From positions 1 through 64,000 of the forward strand of contig JAFYXI010000045.1 of assembly GCA_017546245.1 (NCBI GenBank): a stretch of DNA of 64,000 nucleotides, in the 5' to 3' direction. The translations under genes were made by a program, and so were the position numbers. Below the pieces are notes generated by a model. The model had not been told where the DNA came from and ran no database searches. It saw only the letters and a program-made list of their open reading frames with translations. Positions 60,988-64,000 of the stretch are shown one piece after another. The DNA comes from Clostridia bacterium. GTDB taxonomy: Bacteria; Bacillota; Clostridia; UBA1381; UBA9506. Each line of letters begins with the position of its first letter. Position 1 is the first letter of the stretch.

Positions 60988-63447
60988 ATGAAGATAGTAT
61001 TTTCAACCAAGAATGTAAGTCGTGCATCCTTTCTTGATACCTGCCGTTATGCCTTTGATTACGGTTTTCACGGTTTTGAAATATACGATGCTATCAAGGA
61101 AAGAAATATGCATCATGACAGCATATTAAGGCGGGACCGCATAGCTGATGCAAAAAGAAAACTTGTAAACAGAAATCTTGCTGTTTCAGCACTTCGTATG
61201 CCTGAAAGTATTGAAAACGAAAACACTACATCAGATTTAGTGCTTAAATATGTGGATATGGCGTTGACATCAGGAATTTCAAATGTCATTGTCTATATTA
61301 AAGAGAATGTTTCTTTTGATGTGCTGGATGAAAAGCTTTCTGCAGCAGTTAAGAAAGCAGAAAATAATGATGTTAATATTTTGTTTGAAACAGTAGGCTA
61401 TCTTGCCAATACCGAGAATGTAATCGGCATAATTAATCATTTTTCATCAGCATCTATCGGCGCAGCATGGAACGTGCGAGGTACATACTTTGATGCGGGC
61501 GAAACATCTGAAGCAACAATCAAAACCTTGGGCGCATACATAAAGTATGTCCGTCTTGGAGATATGAAAGATGGAAAAACAGTCTTAATAGGCGAAGGCG
61601 AGCTTGATGTGGCAAAGCTTATAAATTCACTTTCGTCCCTTAACTATGAAGGATATATCTGTGCAGCATGGAATGAAGAAATTAACGACGCAGACATAGT
61701 TTTAACTCACTTTGCAAATTATATTTCACAGCTCAACCGTGAAAAGAAAACTTTTGACAAGGCGTACTATAACAGAGATAAGACAGGAACTTTCGTGTGG
61801 AAAAAATACGATGTTATTGATGCCACATTCTCTGATGTTCTTGATACAATGGCAGAAAAATATCCCGATCAGTATGCTTTTAAGTATCCCACGCTTGATT
61901 ATACAAGAACTTATGAACAATTCAGACGCGATGTTGATGAATGTGCTGCTGCTTTGATTTCTTTAGGAGTTAAAGCAGGAGATCATGTTGCGGTATGGGC
62001 AACAAATGTGCCCGAATGGTTTATTACATTCTGGGCAACAACAAAAATCGGTGCGGTTTTAGTTACAGTTAATACCGCTTATAAGATTCACGAAATTGAA
62101 TATCTTTTAAAGCAGTCCGATACACATACTCTTGTTATGATTGAGTATTGCAAGGATATAAACTACAAAGAAATTATTCAGGAGCTTTGTCCTGAGCTTG
62201 AAAATTTAGAACCCGGTAAACCTTTGTATTCAAAGAATCTTCCGTTCCTGCGCAATGTTGTTACGTCAGGGTTTTCTATGCCGGGATGCCTTACATGGAA
62301 TGAGATGCTTTCCCGTTCTTCTCTTGTTCCCCGTGAAGAAGTAAGAAGACGTGCATCGCTTGTTAAGCCTGACGATGTATGTAATATGCAGTACACATCA
62401 GGTACAACAGGATTCCCGAAAGGTGTTATGCTTACTCACAGAAATATCGTTAATAACGGTAAAACTATCGGCGACAGAATGGATTTATCAACGGCAGACC
62501 GAATGATGATACAAGTGCCTATGTTCCATTGCTTTGGCATGGTTCTTTCGATGACATCTATGATGACACACGGCGGTACACTTTGTCCAATACCGTATTT
62601 CTCGCCGAAATCATCACTTGCCTGTGTAAATGATGAAAAAATTACTTGCTTTAATGGTGTGCCCACAATGTTTATTGCAATGTTTAATCATGCTGATTTT
62701 GCAAAAACTGATTTCTCGTATATGAGGACGGGAATTATGGCAGGTGCAAACTGCCCGGCAGATTTGATGCGCAGAGCGTCTGTTGAAATGAATATGCGTG
62801 AAATTATTTCGGTTTACGGTCAGACCGAAGCTTCTCCCGGCTGTACAATGGGTGAAGTAAATGAAGACCTTGATCACAGAGTAGAAACTGTCGGCAGTGC
62901 TTTCCCGGGTGTTGAATGTAAAATCATTGATCCTGAAACGGGAGAAGAACTTCCTGACGGTGAAAGCGGTGAATTTGTTGCTCGCGGCTTTAACATTATG
63001 AAAGGCTACTACAAGATGCCCGAAGCAACCGCGCTGGCAATAGATGCTGACGGATGGCTTCATTCCGGTGACATTTGTATGAAAACACCTGACGGATACT
63101 ATAAGGTAACCGGCAGATTAAAGGATATGATTATCCGTGGCGGTGAAAATCTGTATCCGAGAGAAATTGAGGAATTCTATCTTACCAATCCGAAAGTTCG
63201 TGATGTTCAGGTAGTTGGTGTTCCTGATGAAAGATACGGCGAAGAATGCTGTGCATGGGTTATTCTTCATAAGGGCGAAACCGCTGACGAAAACGAAATG
63301 AAAGAATTTGGTTATGCTTCAATCGCAAGACATAAAGTACCGAGATATTTTATGTTTGTAAACGAATTCCCGATGAATGCAGCAGGTAAAATACTCAAGT
63401 ACAAAATGCGCGATGAATCCGCCGAAAAGTTAGGTTTAAAAAAATAA
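60988..63447 (+). CDS. TIM-barrel-acyl-CoA ligase fusion
   Basis: An 819-residue two-domain protein. Residues 1 to about 265 resemble the xylose-isomerase-like/AP-endonuclease-2 TIM barrel (FDYGFHGFEIYDAI, ETVGYLANTENV, YVRLGDMKDGKTVLIGEGELD). From about 290 an AMP-forming acyl-CoA synthetase of the FadD type follows, with YTSGTTGFPKGVMLTH, SVYGQTE, WLHSGDICM, GRLKDMIIRGGENLYP and the adenylation lysine in NAAGKILKYK. A GAGGAGG site before ATG 60988 lies inside the end of the LeuA-like gene. Under leucine T-box control, a leucine-related acid such as isovalerate is a candidate substrate (inference). The role of the barrel is unknown. Confidence 0.85.
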   Translation: MKIVFSTKNVSRASFLDTCRYAFDYGFHGFEIYDAIKERNMHHDSILRRDRIADAKRKLVNRNLAVSALRMPESIENENTTSDLVLKYVDMALTSGISNVIVYIKENVSFDVLDEKLSAAVKKAENNDVNILFETVGYLANTENVIGIINHFSSASIGAAWNVRGTYFDAGETSEATIKTLGAYIKYVRLGDMKDGKTVLIGEGELDVAKLINSLSSLNYEGYICAAWNEEINDADIVLTHFANYISQLNREKKTFDKAYYNRDKTGTFVWKKYDVIDATFSDVLDTMAEKYPDQYAFKYPTLDYTRTYEQFRRDVDECAAALISLGVKAGDHVAVWATNVPEWFITFWATTKIGAVLVTVNTAYKIHEIEYLLKQSDTHTLVMIEYCKDINYKEIIQELCPELENLEPGKPLYSKNLPFLRNVVTSGFSMPGCLTWNEMLSRSSLVPREEVRRRASLVKPDDVCNMQYTSGTTGFPKGVMLTHRNIVNNGKTIGDRMDLSTADRMMIQVPMFHCFGMVLSMTSMMTHGGTLCPIPYFSPKSSLACVNDEKITCFNGVPTMFIAMFNHADFAKTDFSYMRTGIMAGANCPADLMRRASVEMNMREIISVYGQTEASPGCTMGEVNEDLDHRVETVGSAFPGVECKIIDPETGEELPDGESGEFVARGFNIMKGYYKMPEATALAIDADGWLHSGDICMKTPDGYYKVTGRLKDMIIRGGENLYPREIEEFYLTNPKVRDVQVVGVPDERYGEECCAWVILHKGETADENEMKEFGYASIARHKVPRYFMFVNEFPMNAAGKILKYKMRDESAEKLGLKK

Positions 63448-63545
63448 TTTGAATATCACAAATAAAAACTGTTCAAGGACGGATGCAAAGCCTTTAGAGA
63501 GTTGACGGCGTTGTGAAGCGATTTTTAACGCTTTTGGTCTCGTAG
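63445..63545 (+). repeat. Decayed T-box leader fragment
   Basis: TTTGAATATCACAAA, GGACGGA, TGCAAAGCCTTTAGAGAGTTG follow the start of the T-box at 48112-48178 almost base for base. The specifier half, T-box sequence and terminator are missing. No ORF follows, so it seems a remnant of a duplicated operon. Confidence 0.65.
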
Positions 63546-63569
63546 TAAAAATAAAGGCCGAAATAGCAG

Positions 63570-63624
63570 CCCCCAAAAAACAAAAGCTATGGCACGGACG
63601 TAAAAATCCGTGCCATAGCTTTTG
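63570..63624 (-). terminator. Strong terminator reading leftward
   Basis: An 18-bp stem (CAAAAGCTATGGCACGGA and its complement). On the minus strand it is followed by a T-run, so it would stop transcription entering from the right edge. Confidence 0.7.
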
Positions 63625-63859
63625 GGTATATTAAATTTTGATACAGTGTAAACAAAGAAAAGGAGCAGAACTTAATTAAAGTAATTATAGCTGATTTTTT
63701 GTGATTTAGGGCAAAAAAACAAGAGTAAAATCCCGCAAAGCCTTGCTACAACTGCGTTTGAGGCATGAAATGTGGCCAACATGTGGTCAAAACCGAAAAA
63801 ATGAGGTTTTTCAAACAAAGCAAAAACCTCAGAAACCGCTTGGTTACTGAGGTTTAAGG

Positions 63860-63906
63860 TGGTCGGGATGACTGGATTTGAACCAGCGGCCCCTACGTCC
63901 CGAACG
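63860..63906 (-). other. 3' fragment of tRNA-Pro, probable integration site
   Basis: On the minus strand the sequence from the anticodon loop (TTCGGGA, anticodon CGG) through the T-arm GCTGGTTCAAATCCAGT to the CCA end of a proline tRNA is intact. The 5' half is absent: the sequence before it cannot form the anticodon, D or acceptor stems. A block from the anticodon loop to the 3' end is the classic crossover region of tyrosine integrases. The flanking 63625-63859 has no gene; it holds TGTGGCCAACATGTGGTCAA direct repeats (about 63772-63791) that may be integrase arm sites. Confidence 0.7.
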
Positions 63907-63943
63907 CTCGCTAAAGCCTGATATATAGCGGTTTTGGCTTTTT

Positions 63944-64000
63944 TTAGCCCTTTCTGCTACATTCAACATACTCTTTGGACATCTTATCTCCACTGTTTCC
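63944..64000 (-). CDS. Partial C-terminus entering from the right edge
   Basis: Eighteen codons and a stop, reading GNSGDKMSKEYVECSRKG. It ends about 37 bases from the tRNA-Pro fragment. A position next to an attachment site suits an integrase C terminus, but the sequence is too short to identify. Confidence 0.3.
   Translation of the reverse strand, partial: GNSGDKMSKEYVECSRKG

Overview
The window looks like chromosomal DNA from a low-GC anaerobic Firmicute, most likely an uncultured gut or rumen clostridium. The grounds are RNase Y, yqzL-era-recO, T-box leaders, an RpiB/TsaB/TsaE cluster, type III glutamine synthetase, the [FeFe]-hydrogenase maturases HydG and HydF, good Shine-Dalgarno sites, and sigma-A promoters with 17-bp spacers. 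The assignment rests on gene content and style only; no database was searched.

Layout. 0-9.4 kb: 3' part of rny, a Nudix hydrolase, a sugar nucleotidyltransferase/phosphomutase-like fusion (minus strand), a PduO-type adenosyltransferase, a leucine-rich-repeat surface protein, then a run with a membrane-anchored Pro-rich protein, tsaE, tsaB, rpiB, upp and a dCMP deaminase. 9.4-13.4 kb: a MITE-like element, an amino-acid ABC operon on the minus strand (binding protein, permease, ATPase, TrpR-like regulator) whose binding protein reads as a circular permutation of the family, more repeats, and a structured RNA leader before a 42-residue ORF. 13.5-21.4 kb, minus strand: ppa, HIT protein, aroK, a CAP protein, a YafQ/DinJ-type toxin-antitoxin pair, a copper operon (copA with a C-terminal CopZ-like domain, csoR, flavin reductase), and a LysR regulator divergent from a large NlpC/P60-like secreted protein. 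24.4-25.6 kb is a repeat and RNA island ending at tRNA-Glu. 25.7-34.6 kb: a membrane protein, a TagA-type glycosyltransferase, era-yqzL-recO, two radical-SAM-associated genes and glnN. 34.7-43.6 kb: Na/Pi transporter, hydG-hydF, a PLP decarboxylase, queH, a nitrilase-GDPD fusion and an SGNH hydrolase. 43.6-47.9 kb, minus strand: a REP-associated transposase, a ZIP transporter, two ATP-grasp ligases and a PIG-V-like mannosyltransferase.

48-63.5 kb holds the most unusual metabolism. An isoleucine-type T-box precedes an XRE-cupin-acyl-CoA synthetase fusion and an ACT-ACT-metallo-beta-lactamase-fold protein. A leucine-type T-box precedes a 2-isopropylmalate-synthase-like protein that has lost catalytic motifs but keeps the leucine-sensing domain, plus a TIM-barrel-acyl-CoA ligase fusion. 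Between them lies a VTC/DUF4956/CotH/two-component cluster. The two T-box operons suggest that acids are activated to CoA esters when branched-chain amino acids run short, for example branched-chain fatty acid salvage feeding reductive carboxylation. That is an inference from family knowledge plus the leaders.

The right edge has a decayed third T-box and a 3' fragment of tRNA-Pro that looks like an integration site, so a mobile element may begin beyond the window. Strongest novelty candidates: the permuted binding protein, the paired branched-chain T-box/acyl-CoA ligase operons, a small multi-copy RNA family with alternative terminator and antiterminator pairing, and the transposase gene that carries its own REP palindromes in frame.
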